Source: a virus. From it: a stretch of DNA of 40,123 nucleotides. How positions within the stretch are numbered: position 1 is the first letter of the stretch; each line of letters starts with the position of its first letter. The position numbers and the translations under genes are program-made. Of the stretch, positions 7,794-15,315 are shown piece after piece. Under the pieces are notes generated by a model, which was given only the letters and a program-made list of their open reading frames with translations, did no database searches and was not told the DNA's origin. The stretch lies in the IMG/VR virus record IMGVR_UViG_3300031226_000005, positions 1 to 40,123 of that record, one strand, 5' to 3'.

Positions 7794-8209
7794 GTGCAAT
7801 CGGTACCCGCCTTTTGACTCTGACCGTGGATGGCACCGACGCCACGGCCCAGGTGTCCACATGCGTGATCAAAACGGGAGAGACAGATTCGGACTTCGTG
7901 TCGTTCGCGGACGCTGCGGCCGGCGGCGGTCGGGAATACACGCTGGCGCTGACGTTCGTGCAGGACCCGGCGACGGGCACCCTGTGGGATCAGGTCTGGG
8001 CGCACGCCGGCGAAGAGGTCCCGGCGATCGTCAAGCCGTTCGGGAACGCGACTGCGACGTCCAGTCAGCCGCATTGGAGCATGACGGCGATCGTGTCGGA
8101 GCCTGACGGCGACCTGCTCGGTGGCGAAGCGGACGCGTCGCCCAGCAACCGCTTCGTGACCGAGGTGGAGTGGAAGCTGACCGCCAAGCCCACGAAGGTT
8201 GTCGCGTAA
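7790..8209 (+). CDS. Major tail tube protein
   Basis: A 139-aa protein likely to form the tail tube. The segments TRLLTLTVDGTDATAQVSTC, REYTLALTFVQDPATGTLWDQVW, AIVKPFGNATATSSQPHWS and SEPDGDLLGGEAD are typical of short actinophage tail tube proteins, which share the gpV-like beta barrel. GGAGTAGGACT precedes ATG 7790, which overlaps the previous stop. It is followed by an HK97-gp10-like protein and then the chaperone pair and tape measure. That order (tube before gp10-like) differs from HK97 but is seen in some actinophages. Confidence 0.83.
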   Translation: MSAIGTRLLTLTVDGTDATAQVSTCVIKTGETDSDFVSFADAAAGGGREYTLALTFVQDPATGTLWDQVWAHAGEEVPAIVKPFGNATATSSQPHWSMTAIVSEPDGDLLGGEADASPSNRFVTEVEWKLTAKPTKVVA

Positions 8210-8592
8210 TGGGTTCCGGCCCCGCGACGTATCTGAAGATCACCGGTCTTGAGGCCGTCGAGCGTGACTTGGCGAACATCGGCGTCAAGCTGTCTGACTT
8301 GGACTTTGCCGGCATCGCCAGCGAGGGGATGCGGCTCGCCGCCGGGTTCGCACCGAAGCGCAGCGGCAAGCTGGCCGCTTCCATCAAGGCCAGCAAAGCG
8401 AAGTCGCGCGCGACGATCCGGGCCGGCGGAACACGCATCCCGTACGCGGCAGCGATCAACTACGGCTGGCGCAAACGCAACATCGAGCCGGCGGAATTCA
8501 TGCAGCGCGCCGACGAGGTGCTGCGCCGCCGCGTGCCGGCCCAACTAGAGGCGCAGTTGCGCCGCATCATCGCAGGGCAGGGGATGGCATGA
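8209..8592 (+). CDS. HK97 gp10-like tail/neck protein
   Basis: A 127-aa protein starting at ATG 8209 (TAATG overlap with the tube gene). Its SEGMRLAAGFAPKRSGKLAASI helix-turn and IPYAAAINYGWRKRNIEPAEFMQRA segment are hallmarks of the HK97 gp10-like family (PF04883), which takes part in head-tail or tail-tube assembly. The protein is strongly basic (many Lys and Arg in KASKAKSRATIRAGG). It overlaps the chaperone gene by ATGA. An upstream in-frame start exists but lies inside the tube gene. Confidence 0.82.
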   Translation: MGSGPATYLKITGLEAVERDLANIGVKLSDLDFAGIASEGMRLAAGFAPKRSGKLAASIKASKAKSRATIRAGGTRIPYAAAINYGWRKRNIEPAEFMQRADEVLRRRVPAQLEAQLRRIIAGQGMA

Positions 8593-8972
8593 CTGTGACG
8601 GAACGCGAGCCGATCAAACCGACGCTGGACGTGCCGTTGACGCACGCCGTGGAAGAGTTGACCGGCTTCGAATCACTTCAGATTGAGCGCCGCTTCAACA
8701 AAAAGCTAGAAGAGTTGGGCGGCGTCGGTCTCACCATCGGTGTCGTGTGGGCGTACGAGAACCGCGACGGGCAGAAACGCAACTGGTCGTCTGTAGAGAA
8801 CATGACGTTCCGCGAACTGACCGGCTACTTCGCTGCGGAGCCCGAGGACGTCAACGAAGCGGAGCCGGACAGTGAAGCGGGAAAAGACGACTCGCCCGAC
8901 AGTCCGCAGACGATGACCTTGCGGCGTGGTGCATCGGCACGGGCTTCGGGCCCGAAGTCTATTACGGACTGA
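8589..8972 (+). CDS. Tail assembly chaperone, short form (gpG-like)
   Basis: A 127-aa product if read without frameshift. Residues 20-85 (THAVEELTGFESLQIERRFNKKLEELGG, then MTFRELTGYFAAEPED) form the helical chaperone part, which would hold the tape measure protein during tail assembly. After residue 99 the zero frame runs on as Arg/Ser/Thr-rich sequence with no sign of conservation until 8972, as expected for readthrough past a slippery site. It lies directly before the tape measure gene, as tail chaperones do. The longer frameshift product is given separately. Confidence 0.85.
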   Translation: MTVTEREPIKPTLDVPLTHAVEELTGFESLQIERRFNKKLEELGGVGLTIGVVWAYENRDGQKRNWSSVENMTFRELTGYFAAEPEDVNEAEPDSEAGKDDSPDSPQTMTLRRGASARASGPKSITD

Positions 8973-9028
8973 CGCTGGCGCAGCGTTCCGCATTCGCTCG
9001 GGCGGTCAATCGCGCCAACAAAAAGTAG
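8589..9028 (+). CDS. Tail assembly chaperone, -1 frameshift fusion (gpGT-like)
   Basis: The -1 frame opens at the slippery heptamer at 8879-8885 and runs to TAG at 9026-9028 without a stop. It encodes DDDLAAWCIGTGFGPEVYYG and LTLAQRSAFARAVNRANKK, which reads like a true protein and resembles the C-terminal extension of actinophage tail chaperones. The fusion would be 146 aa: 99 codons in the zero frame and 47 in the -1 frame. A fixed ratio of short and long forms is needed for tail assembly in well-studied siphoviruses. It ends nine bases before the tape measure start. Confidence 0.83.
8879..8885 (+). promoter_or_regulatory. Programmed -1 ribosomal slippery site GGGAAAA
   Basis: The heptamer reads G GGA AAA in the zero frame of the gene at 8589 and allows re-pairing as GGG AAA in the -1 frame, the classic X XXY YYZ form. 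The -1 frame is open through the site to 9028 and codes for the expected chaperone extension. Confidence 0.85.
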
Positions 9029-9037
9029 GGGGCCGTC

Positions 9038-10918
9038 GTGGCTGGCGCTATCAAAATCTCGATCCTGGCGAACGCAAAAGACGCGATCACCAATATCAAC
9101 AAGACCGGCAAGGCCGCAGACGACCTCGGGAAAAAGACGAAAGGCGCGGGCGGCGGACTGAAGACCCTTGCGGGGGCGGCGGTAGCGGCCGGGGGCGTGG
9201 CACTCGTCGGCGATGCGCTCCGGGACGGCGTCAAGGAGGCCGGGGCGTTTCAGGACGCGGCTAAGCAGACCACGGCAGCACTGAAGTCCAACGCGAACTT
9301 GCACGGGCTGACCGCCGAGCAGGTGCAAAAGTCCAGTGCCGCGCTGGAATCGCTGACCGGCGCGAAGGTCGACGAGAACGACGCCACGCTGGCGGCGAAC
9401 AAGCTGATCCGCTCTGGCGTCACGTCGCAGGCAGACTTGGACCGGGCGTTGAAAACGTCCGCAGACGTCGCCCTCGGGTCCGGCAAGGACATTGGCAGCG
9501 TCTCCACGGCGCTGAGCAAAGCGCTGGCGAACCCGCTCAAGGCTTCCGGCGCGCTCGGCAAGGCTGGCGTGGTGCTGTCGAAGTCGCAGCAGGACTCGAT
9601 CAAGGCGATGGTCAAGACCGGCAATACGGCCGGCGCGCAAGGGCTCATCATGGATGCGCTCGAAAAGAAGTACAAAGGCGCGTCCGAAGCTGCCGGCACC
9701 GGGCTTACCGCGGACATGGGACGCGCGCAGGATGCGATAGCGGACGCTAAGCGGGACATCGCCACGGCACTGCTGCCGGCGCTGTCGAAGCTGGCGACAG
9801 CGTTCGCGAAGAATCTGCCCAAGGCGATCGCAGTCATCGTGCCGGTGTTCAACAAGCTGGTCGCGCTCGTCCAGAATCCCGCATTCCTTGCGCTGGCCGG
9901 GGCGGTCGGAGCGATCGTCATCGGAATGAAGGCGTACAGCGGAGTCATGGCTGTCGTGTCGGCGGCTACGAAAATCTGGGCAGCCGTCCAATGGCTACTC
10001 GACGCTGCGATGGCCGCCAACCCGCTTGGGTTGATCATTATCGGCATCGTCGCGCTGGTCGCTGCGATTGTGTGGATTGCCACGAAAACGACGTGGTTTC
10101 AGACAATCTGGAAAGTCGTCTGGGGAGGGATCAAAGCTGCCGCGGTGTGGGTGTTCAACTTCCTGAAGACTTACTTCGTGACGATGTTCAATTTCTACAA
10201 GGCGATTTTCTGGAAAGGCGTTGCCGCTTTCAAGGCCGTCTGGTCTGGCATCACGTGGCTGTGGAGCAAAGCTGTCGCGGTGTTCAACGCTGTCAAGACA
10301 GCAGTTGCCGCGGCCGTCAACTGGGTCGTGACGAAAATCGCGGCATTCATCGTCGGCGTCAAAGTCGTCTGGGCGCGCATCATGGGGCTGGTCGACAAGG
10401 CCATTGCGTTCAAGGATCGGATTATCGGAGTCTTTCGAGGCTGGCTCAACTGGATGCTGGGTCTGCCAAAGAAAATCATCGATGGCCTGCTTGCCGGCCT
10501 CAAGGCAGGTTGGGAAAAGGTCACCGGGTTCTTTAAGGATGCGATCGACCTGATCCCGAAAGGCATCCGTGACGCCCTCGGGATCAGCTCACCGTCAAAG
10601 GTGACGCGTGACCTTATGCGGAAGACCGGAGACGGCGCGATTCTCGGCCTGAAAGACAGCATTCCGGGACTGCGCAAGACAGTGGGAACGGTGTCCGACG
10701 TCATCTCTGGCGGCATCGCCACGGACGCGGCCGTCAAAGTACGTGCTGAGGCGACAGTCGGCAAAACAACGGCTGGTACTGCCGGCACGGCAGCGCCGAT
10801 CACCATCAACGTTTCCGTTGCCGCGGGCGTCAATCCGGCAGAGGTCGGCCGGCGCACTGTCGCGGCAATCGAGGCATGGCAGCGACGTACCGGACAGCAT
10901 CGATTGCTGCCGGCATAA
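9038..10918 (+). CDS. Tape measure protein
   Basis: A 626-aa protein starting at GTG 9038 behind TAGGGGGCC. Residues 1-120 are Ala/Lys/Gly-rich helices. The middle (about 245-460) holds hydrophobic helices that could span a membrane during DNA entry (ALAGAVGAIVIGMKAYSGVM, LIIIGIVALVAAIVWIAT). The C-terminus has the GLPKKIIDGLLAGLKAGWEKVTGFFKD and ISSPSKVTRDLMRKTGDGAILGL-type motifs shared by many tape measure proteins. It sets tail length; at roughly 0.15 nm per residue, a tail near 94 nm is inferred. No lytic transglycosylase or peptidase domain was recognised in it. Confidence 0.93.
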   Translation: MAGAIKISILANAKDAITNINKTGKAADDLGKKTKGAGGGLKTLAGAAVAAGGVALVGDALRDGVKEAGAFQDAAKQTTAALKSNANLHGLTAEQVQKSSAALESLTGAKVDENDATLAANKLIRSGVTSQADLDRALKTSADVALGSGKDIGSVSTALSKALANPLKASGALGKAGVVLSKSQQDSIKAMVKTGNTAGAQGLIMDALEKKYKGASEAAGTGLTADMGRAQDAIADAKRDIATALLPALSKLATAFAKNLPKAIAVIVPVFNKLVALVQNPAFLALAGAVGAIVIGMKAYSGVMAVVSAATKIWAAVQWLLDAAMAANPLGLIIIGIVALVAAIVWIATKTTWFQTIWKVVWGGIKAAAVWVFNFLKTYFVTMFNFYKAIFWKGVAAFKAVWSGITWLWSKAVAVFNAVKTAVAAAVNWVVTKIAAFIVGVKVVWARIMGLVDKAIAFKDRIIGVFRGWLNWMLGLPKKIIDGLLAGLKAGWEKVTGFFKDAIDLIPKGIRDALGISSPSKVTRDLMRKTGDGAILGLKDSIPGLRKTVGTVSDVISGGIATDAAVKVRAEATVGKTTAGTAGTAAPITINVSVAAGVNPAEVGRRTVAAIEAWQRRTGQHRLLPA

Positions 10919-10932
10919 AGGGAGGCATCGCG

Positions 10933-11427
10933 TTGACGACTCGTCTGCGTCGAGCAGCTGGCCGCGTTCGTCGGATTGCACGATTCGACGTGCTCGGCTT
11001 GCTGCGCGCGTTGAGCAACCACGGGCGCGGCTATCCGTTCGCGACGAATCTGTCACTCGTGTCGATCCCTATCGGGCTGCTCGCTGTCATCATCGGGCCG
11101 GAAATCAGCCGCGGATTTACCGCCGTGTTCGGCAATCGTCCCGAGCCGATCTACGTATGGGGCGTGCTGCTGCTGCTCGGCGGCGGAAACGTCGCTGTTG
11201 GCATCGGGCAACGGCTGCCATCACGAGAACGGGCCGGCCTGTACGTGCTCGCAGTCGCATACGCGTTTTACGGGATCAGCGTCATCGTCGGCCTGGGCTG
11301 GGGCGGGATGGTTACCGGCCCGGTGTTCGTCGTTCTGGCGCTGTCCTGCGTCATGCGGGCACGCGTCATTCTGGCCGCCGCGAAAGCGCTGCAAGTGCTG
11401 ATCGGTCGGGACGGTAGCGGTGACTGA
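10933..11427 (+). CDS. Membrane protein after the tape measure gene
   Basis: A 164-aa protein from TTG 10933, chosen because AAAGGGAGG (10916-10924) lies just upstream; an ATG at 10876 in frame lies inside the tape measure gene. After a basic N-terminus (RLRRAAGRVRRIARFD), three or four hydrophobic stretches follow (LVSIPIGLLAVIIGP, YVWGVLLLLGGGNVAVGI, LYVLAVAYAFYGISVIVGL, VFVVLALSCVM). It could be a holin-like or tail-associated membrane protein; no family was recognised with confidence. It overlaps the next membrane gene by eight bases. Confidence 0.72.
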   Translation: MTTRLRRAAGRVRRIARFDVLGLLRALSNHGRGYPFATNLSLVSIPIGLLAVIIGPEISRGFTAVFGNRPEPIYVWGVLLLLGGGNVAVGIGQRLPSRERAGLYVLAVAYAFYGISVIVGLGWGGMVTGPVFVVLALSCVMRARVILAAAKALQVLIGRDGSGD

Positions 11428-11788
11428 CCTGGCCGATCTGTTCGTGCGCGCGATTCCCATCATGCTCGGCGGCGGTGCCGTCCAGCTCACCATTTATTTC
11501 CTGAAACGCCGGCAGGAGATGCGCGCTGCCGACGTCGCGGCCACAAAGACGGCAACGGATACGGACGCTGTCATCGTGGCAAGCGCGGAAAAGAGCCTGC
11601 TCATGTCGGATCAGGCACGAGATCGGGCCGTCAAGCGCGCTGAGCAGCTGCTGACCGACCTGGAACGGGCAGAGTCTGAGCTGGCCGCCATGCATGTCGA
11701 GACGCGGGAGTTGCGCGTTGAGGTGGCAGCGCTGCGGCGCGAGGTTGCCGGCCTGCGGACGCGCCTCGGGATGGCTAGCGAGTCGTGA
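11420..11788 (+). CDS. Membrane-anchored coiled-coil protein
   Basis: A 122-aa protein from GTG 11420, overlapping the previous stop. Residues 8-27 (VRAIPIMLGGGAVQLTIYFL) form one membrane segment near the N-terminus. Residues 50-118 are a long heptad-like coiled coil (AEQLLTDLERAESELAAMHV, VEVAALRREVAGLRTRLG). Such layout fits spanin-like or holin-accessory proteins, but the gene is far from the endolysin, so the role is open. It is the last gene before the integrase and a 228-base regulatory gap. Confidence 0.72.
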   Translation: MTDLADLFVRAIPIMLGGGAVQLTIYFLKRRQEMRAADVAATKTATDTDAVIVASAEKSLLMSDQARDRAVKRAEQLLTDLERAESELAAMHVETRELRVEVAALRREVAGLRTRLGMASES

Positions 11789-11819
11789 AAATCGTGTCAG
11801 TCTGCAATGGACGGTACCC

Positions 11820-11857
11820 AAGATCGTTCCTGTACCCGTCGGTACAAAAATGATCTT
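11820..11857. promoter_or_regulatory. Nested inverted repeat between tail genes and integrase
   Basis: Outer arms AAGATC (11820-11825) and GATCTT (11852-11857) enclose inner arms TGTACC (11831-11836) and GGTACA (11841-11846) with a CGTC loop. The hairpin lacks a T-run, so it may be a weak terminator of the membrane-protein operon or a protein-binding dyad. Confidence 0.5.
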
Positions 11858-11921
11858 CCTCGGAGCGCATAACCGCAGCTAGAGTGGCATGTGAGCGCAC
11901 CGAGATGTTCTCGATGAATGA

Positions 11922-11959
11922 CATCACTTGTGATGGAATTTCACGACTTGTCATGAAAT
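11922..11959. promoter_or_regulatory. Tandem dyad repeats upstream of integrase
   Basis: A perfect dyad, CATCAC-TT-GTGATG (11922-11935), is followed by a second dyad, ATTTCA/TGAAAT (11938-11959). The 14-base stretches at 11926-11939 and 11946-11959 agree at 12 positions and are spaced 20 bases, two helical turns. This arrangement is expected of an operator or of integrase/excisionase arm sites. Confidence 0.5.
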
Positions 11960-11976
11960 GGACCCTCGGAGCGTGC

Positions 11977-11989
11977 CTACCTTAGGTAG
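11977..11989. promoter_or_regulatory. Short palindrome before the integrase start
   Basis: CTACC-TTA-GGTAG ends 27 bases before the integrase ATG. A 10-base direct repeat, CCTCGGAGCG, occurs at 11858-11867 and again just upstream at 11964-11973. Either could be bound by a regulator; no sigma-70-like promoter could be fixed with confidence here. Confidence 0.35.
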
Positions 11990-12016
11990 TCGGCCGCTCA
12001 CCGAGAGGAACATTTC

Positions 12017-13174
12017 ATGCCCATCGACCGCGCACGCATCGATGTGTCCATACGCCGATGGATCGACTCGCTTCGACCTCACAGGCCCAGCACGTCATCG
12101 CTCAAAGCGAAGCGCATCGTTACCGATGCGCTCTTGCGCGCTGCCGCCGTGGACCGCGTTCTCTATCTGCGCGACCTTCGGCGCTATCACTTCGACGCAA
12201 CGATTGCCGACCTCGCGGAAGGGCTCGGGGCAGCTGAAATAGAACGACGGCGTTTGCTCGCCGAAGCGAATCCATCTACAGCTCAGCGTCAGCGCGTCGA
12301 GATATATCCCGCTGGCGGACCCCGCTCCGGACGCTCACCGGCAACGCTCGTCGCTGATCGTCGCCACTTGCGTCAGTTCGTGGAGTACTGCCAAGCGAAC
12401 AACTGGATAGCACAATCGTTCCGACCCTTCCCTCCCAACGACAAAGGCACCGGCAGGACAGCCGACGGGCACGACGACGCTCCCGAAAACCGGCCTGTCA
12501 TCGCTTACAACGACTGGCAAGGGCTGCTGGATACGGCCGGAAGCATCCATCCGCGAACGAGAATCCTCGTAGCTATGGGGCTGCTTTGGGGCCGACGCGT
12601 ATCCGAAGCTGCGATGCTCCAATGGGGGCACATCAATTCCACGGCCGGCCCGGTCGACCGGGCCGGCCTCGCGCTGTCATACCGGGCGGCAGAGGTGAGG
12701 CCCGGCCAGGCGGTCATTCGCAACGTCAAGCGACGCCGGACCATCGCAATTCCGATCGGCGCGCCCATGCAAGTCGAGCTGGACCGCTGGCGGGAATGGC
12801 TCGAGAAGTCACACAATCCGCTACAGCTGGATTGGTACGTTGTGCCGCCGCGGGTTCAGGCAAGCGTGGGCGGGTTCGTGCGAGTGCCGCACGAATGGCC
12901 CGTGGTGCCGGCAAAGCGGGCTACTACCGTGGCGCTGATTAAGGACGTGCAACGCACGTTGACTGCCTTCGGATGGCGGGATGTCAGACGCGAGGGGATG
13001 CACACCCTTCGCCGCTCCGTTGCTGTGCACCTGGACGGTATCGGCGAAATTGCGGCAGCACAGGCACTGCTCGACCATATGCACAGGTCGACAACCGAGC
13101 TGTACACACTCAATCGCGCGGGTGAATCTGAGCTAAACGCCCTCATGTCGCGCGACAGTCCGTACGAGCGTTAG
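12017..13174 (+). CDS. Tyrosine recombinase / phage integrase
   Basis: A 385-aa site-specific recombinase. The catalytic set is complete: Arg194 (GRRVSEA), Lys238 (NVKRRRTIAIP), His329-Thr-Leu-Arg332 (MHTLRRS), His354 (LLDHMHRSTT) and the nucleophile Tyr363 (TTELYT). Residues about 105-150 are the core-binding region (LVADRRHLRQFVEYCQANNW), preceded by an unusual 100-residue N-terminal region rich in Arg. It would integrate and excise the genome. The location is odd, between tape-measure-linked membrane genes and the distal tail genes, with a 228-base repeat-rich region in front and a hairpin behind, as if inserted as one unit. The attachment site is not identified. GAGAGGAAC precedes the ATG. 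Confidence 0.92.
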   Translation: MPIDRARIDVSIRRWIDSLRPHRPSTSSLKAKRIVTDALLRAAAVDRVLYLRDLRRYHFDATIADLAEGLGAAEIERRRLLAEANPSTAQRQRVEIYPAGGPRSGRSPATLVADRRHLRQFVEYCQANNWIAQSFRPFPPNDKGTGRTADGHDDAPENRPVIAYNDWQGLLDTAGSIHPRTRILVAMGLLWGRRVSEAAMLQWGHINSTAGPVDRAGLALSYRAAEVRPGQAVIRNVKRRRTIAIPIGAPMQVELDRWREWLEKSHNPLQLDWYVVPPRVQASVGGFVRVPHEWPVVPAKRATTVALIKDVQRTLTAFGWRDVRREGMHTLRRSVAVHLDGIGEIAAAQALLDHMHRSTTELYTLNRAGESELNALMSRDSPYER

Positions 13175-13186
13175 CGGGCATTGGTC

Positions 13187-13218
13187 GGCTCGCCGCTAAC
13201 AAGAGAGGGCGGCGAGCC
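13187..13218 (+). promoter_or_regulatory. Strong hairpin with a ribosome-binding site in its loop
   Basis: Perfect 10-base arms GGCTCGCCGC (13187-13196) and GCGGCGAGCC (13209-13218) flank a 12-base loop that contains AAGAGAGG. The next start codon, GTG 13221, is three bases after the right arm. No T-run follows, so it may limit integrase readthrough, process mRNA or present the ribosome site to the tail gene. Confidence 0.6.
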
Positions 13219-13220
13219 CG

Positions 13221-13739
13221 GTGATCGAAAAGTATGACTTCCGCAAGGTGCACGTTGAACGGCAAGAGATGGCGAGCGCGCGGCTCGGCGAGTTCATCAT
13301 CGGGGAATCCCGCATCGGCTTCGCCAGCGCGCAATGGGTCGTCATCCCGACGGCGAGCTTTGAATACAGCATGAATTACGACCCGGACGAGCACGGCGTT
13401 CTGATCTACGGATCGGAGACGGGGACGCTATCGATATCGTCTATCGGATCGTCAAGCTTTGTGCCGCCCGTCCAGCCGGGCGACAAAGTGCGCGTGCGCT
13501 ACGGGTCACGGACTGTCTTTACCGGCATCGTCGATACGACTAAGACGCAGCGTACGTCGACGTCGGCGCTGCCCAAACGCTTCCGGGTCGACTTCAGTGC
13601 GACGCTCGTCGGCGTGTACGCCGTGGCTCTAAGCAAGACAGTGTGCTACGGCGACTTGCCGGCAGAGACGGCGTATAAGCGAATCCGGCGATGGGTGAAG
13701 ATCACTAACCTTTACATCGCAGACGAGGAACCGGGGTGA
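13221..13739 (+). CDS. Minor tail / distal tail protein, N-terminal-type module
   Basis: A 172-aa protein from GTG 13221. The first part has the beta pattern of distal-tail or baseplate-hub proteins of actinophages: SFEYSMNYDPDEHGVLIYG, GTLSISSIGSSSFVPPVQPG, then DKVRVRYGSRTVFTGIVDTT. It ends in a short helix, LPAETAYKRIRRWVKITN. In comparable tail proteins such a helix usually leads into a further domain, but here a stop follows and the next gene starts seven bases on. It may therefore be half of a hub protein split in two (see 13747). Assignment as tail protein is by pattern and position. Confidence 0.72.
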   Translation: MIEKYDFRKVHVERQEMASARLGEFIIGESRIGFASAQWVVIPTASFEYSMNYDPDEHGVLIYGSETGTLSISSIGSSSFVPPVQPGDKVRVRYGSRTVFTGIVDTTKTQRTSTSALPKRFRVDFSATLVGVYAVALSKTVCYGDLPAETAYKRIRRWVKITNLYIADEEPG

Positions 13740-13746
13740 CGCAGCG

Positions 13747-15303
13747 ATGGCGGTCGTAGTTCTCGAACGGGATCACTACTGGCCCGGTGCCAACATCCCG
13801 ACTCCACAAAGCGCAGAGGGTGCGGAGTGCTCATGGAATAACGCGTTTGTCCATGAGCTGCCGCCCGGCCCGTTTCCGTTGTGGCAGGGTCCGGGGTGGG
13901 ACGCCGACCGGCCGACGGACATTCAACAGAACGGCGGATATACGGTAGTTTTCAACATCGTCGGTGAGGGGAAATCGGTCGATTTCTATTGCCGTTCCTC
14001 CAAGGTCGGCAACGTCATGACACTGTGGGCACCGGGTCATGACGAGGAACGCCAGGTGGTGAGCGGCTACACGTTCCCGTGGGTGGCCTACTCGGGCGCG
14101 ATGCCTTATCACTGGCCGCCTGATACGGCCGGTTTCCACGGCGGAACGTCGGCGATCCGGCATACCCTCACAGCGGGCGTCACGTATTACCTCGAGATCG
14201 GATCATCGTCCTACGATGGCGACGCGCCCAGCGGTACCGGGTTCGATCAGGATTTCTGGCTAGAGACGTACTACACGCCCGTCCCGAACAACGACCATCG
14301 CGCTGACCCGTATGACGTCATCATTTGGGATGACGGAATGACGTATCACGCGGTGCCGGTGCTGAACACGGACTACACACAAAGCCGCACTGGTGGCACG
14401 GACGATCCCAATGTGGACCCAACGTTGGGGTGGACGGCCTGGTGGAAGTACGTACCAACGAAAGACGGTGCCATCGACGTCTCATGGGCGGTCATCCCGC
14501 AACAGTTTGACTGGTTCCGGCTAGACGTCTGGCGCAAAAACAGCGGTGACTCCGCTCCCGTGTTGCTCGCCTCGTCCGACCATCAGCCGAGCAATATCAC
14601 CGTGACCGGGCTGCACACTGACGACAACATCTTTTTCCGCATCGGCAGCCGCAATCCGGAATGGAACATTGATCCGGGCTCTAGCGGCAGCCAGCCGGCG
14701 GCGCAGAAATACCAGCTTGAGGTCACGGGCGCGAAGTCGAAAGTACAGCTGCCGACCCCGGCACCGGGCAGCGGCGGGGACGGCGACGGCGCGCCAGCGG
14801 CGGACTCCCCTAGCGATTCGGCGACGGACACGCCGGCGTCAACGAAGACTCCGAGTGCGACGAATCCGGCGGACGCGAAGGAAAAGACCTGCTCGACGGT
14901 GCTCGACCTGATCCGCGAATTTCAGGCCAAGTCCGGCTACGCCGTGCGGATCGTCGGCGCATCCTCGATTGAGCTAGTCGATCCGAATCAGAGTCTGCCG
15001 GCAGGGTTCGTCAACGGGCAGGCGCATCGCTACTTTTCGGAGACTGAGCAGGACTTAGCGGCAGATTCGAGAACGCTTCGGCTCAACGCTGGGCTGATGG
15101 ACCTGAACGCGACCGGTGAGCTGGTCGCCGATGACGTCGGCATTGTCACGTCGGGCTGGCTGATCCCGCGACGGCTCCCGTTCCCCGGCTTGGGCGTGGC
15201 TCCCGTCAAGGCCGTCCGCTACAGCTTCACTCCGGACGGATTCCGGGCCAGCGTCGAATTCGCTTTCGAGGACGTGCCGCTGGCGGCACGCCGAATTCCG
15301 TAG
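13747..15303 (+). CDS. Minor tail protein with inserted beta-sandwich-like region
   Basis: A 518-aa protein. Residues 1 to about 330 are Trp/Tyr/Gly-rich and beta in pattern (WPGANIPTPQSAEGAECSWN, YTVVFNIVGEGKSVDFYC, GVTYYLEIGSSSYDGD, ITVTGLHTDDNIFFRIGS), resembling adhesin or carbohydrate-binding modules of the pre-peptidase or jelly-roll kind. Residues 335-385 are a Pro/Ser/Asp/Thr linker. Residues 385-518 (TCSTVLDLIREFQAKSGYAV, then SETEQDLAADSRTLRLNAG, VRYSFTPDGFRASVEFAFED) look like the C-terminal part of a tail hub protein whose N-terminal part may be the gene at 13221. A host-binding role is inferred. The gene is intact. Confidence 0.7.
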   Translation: MAVVVLERDHYWPGANIPTPQSAEGAECSWNNAFVHELPPGPFPLWQGPGWDADRPTDIQQNGGYTVVFNIVGEGKSVDFYCRSSKVGNVMTLWAPGHDEERQVVSGYTFPWVAYSGAMPYHWPPDTAGFHGGTSAIRHTLTAGVTYYLEIGSSSYDGDAPSGTGFDQDFWLETYYTPVPNNDHRADPYDVIIWDDGMTYHAVPVLNTDYTQSRTGGTDDPNVDPTLGWTAWWKYVPTKDGAIDVSWAVIPQQFDWFRLDVWRKNSGDSAPVLLASSDHQPSNITVTGLHTDDNIFFRIGSRNPEWNIDPGSSGSQPAAQKYQLEVTGAKSKVQLPTPAPGSGGDGDGAPAADSPSDSATDTPASTKTPSATNPADAKEKTCSTVLDLIREFQAKSGYAVRIVGASSIELVDPNQSLPAGFVNGQAHRYFSETEQDLAADSRTLRLNAGLMDLNATGELVADDVGIVTSGWLIPRRLPFPGLGVAPVKAVRYSFTPDGFRASVEFAFEDVPLAARRIP

Positions 15304-15315
15304 GGGAGGGAAGTC

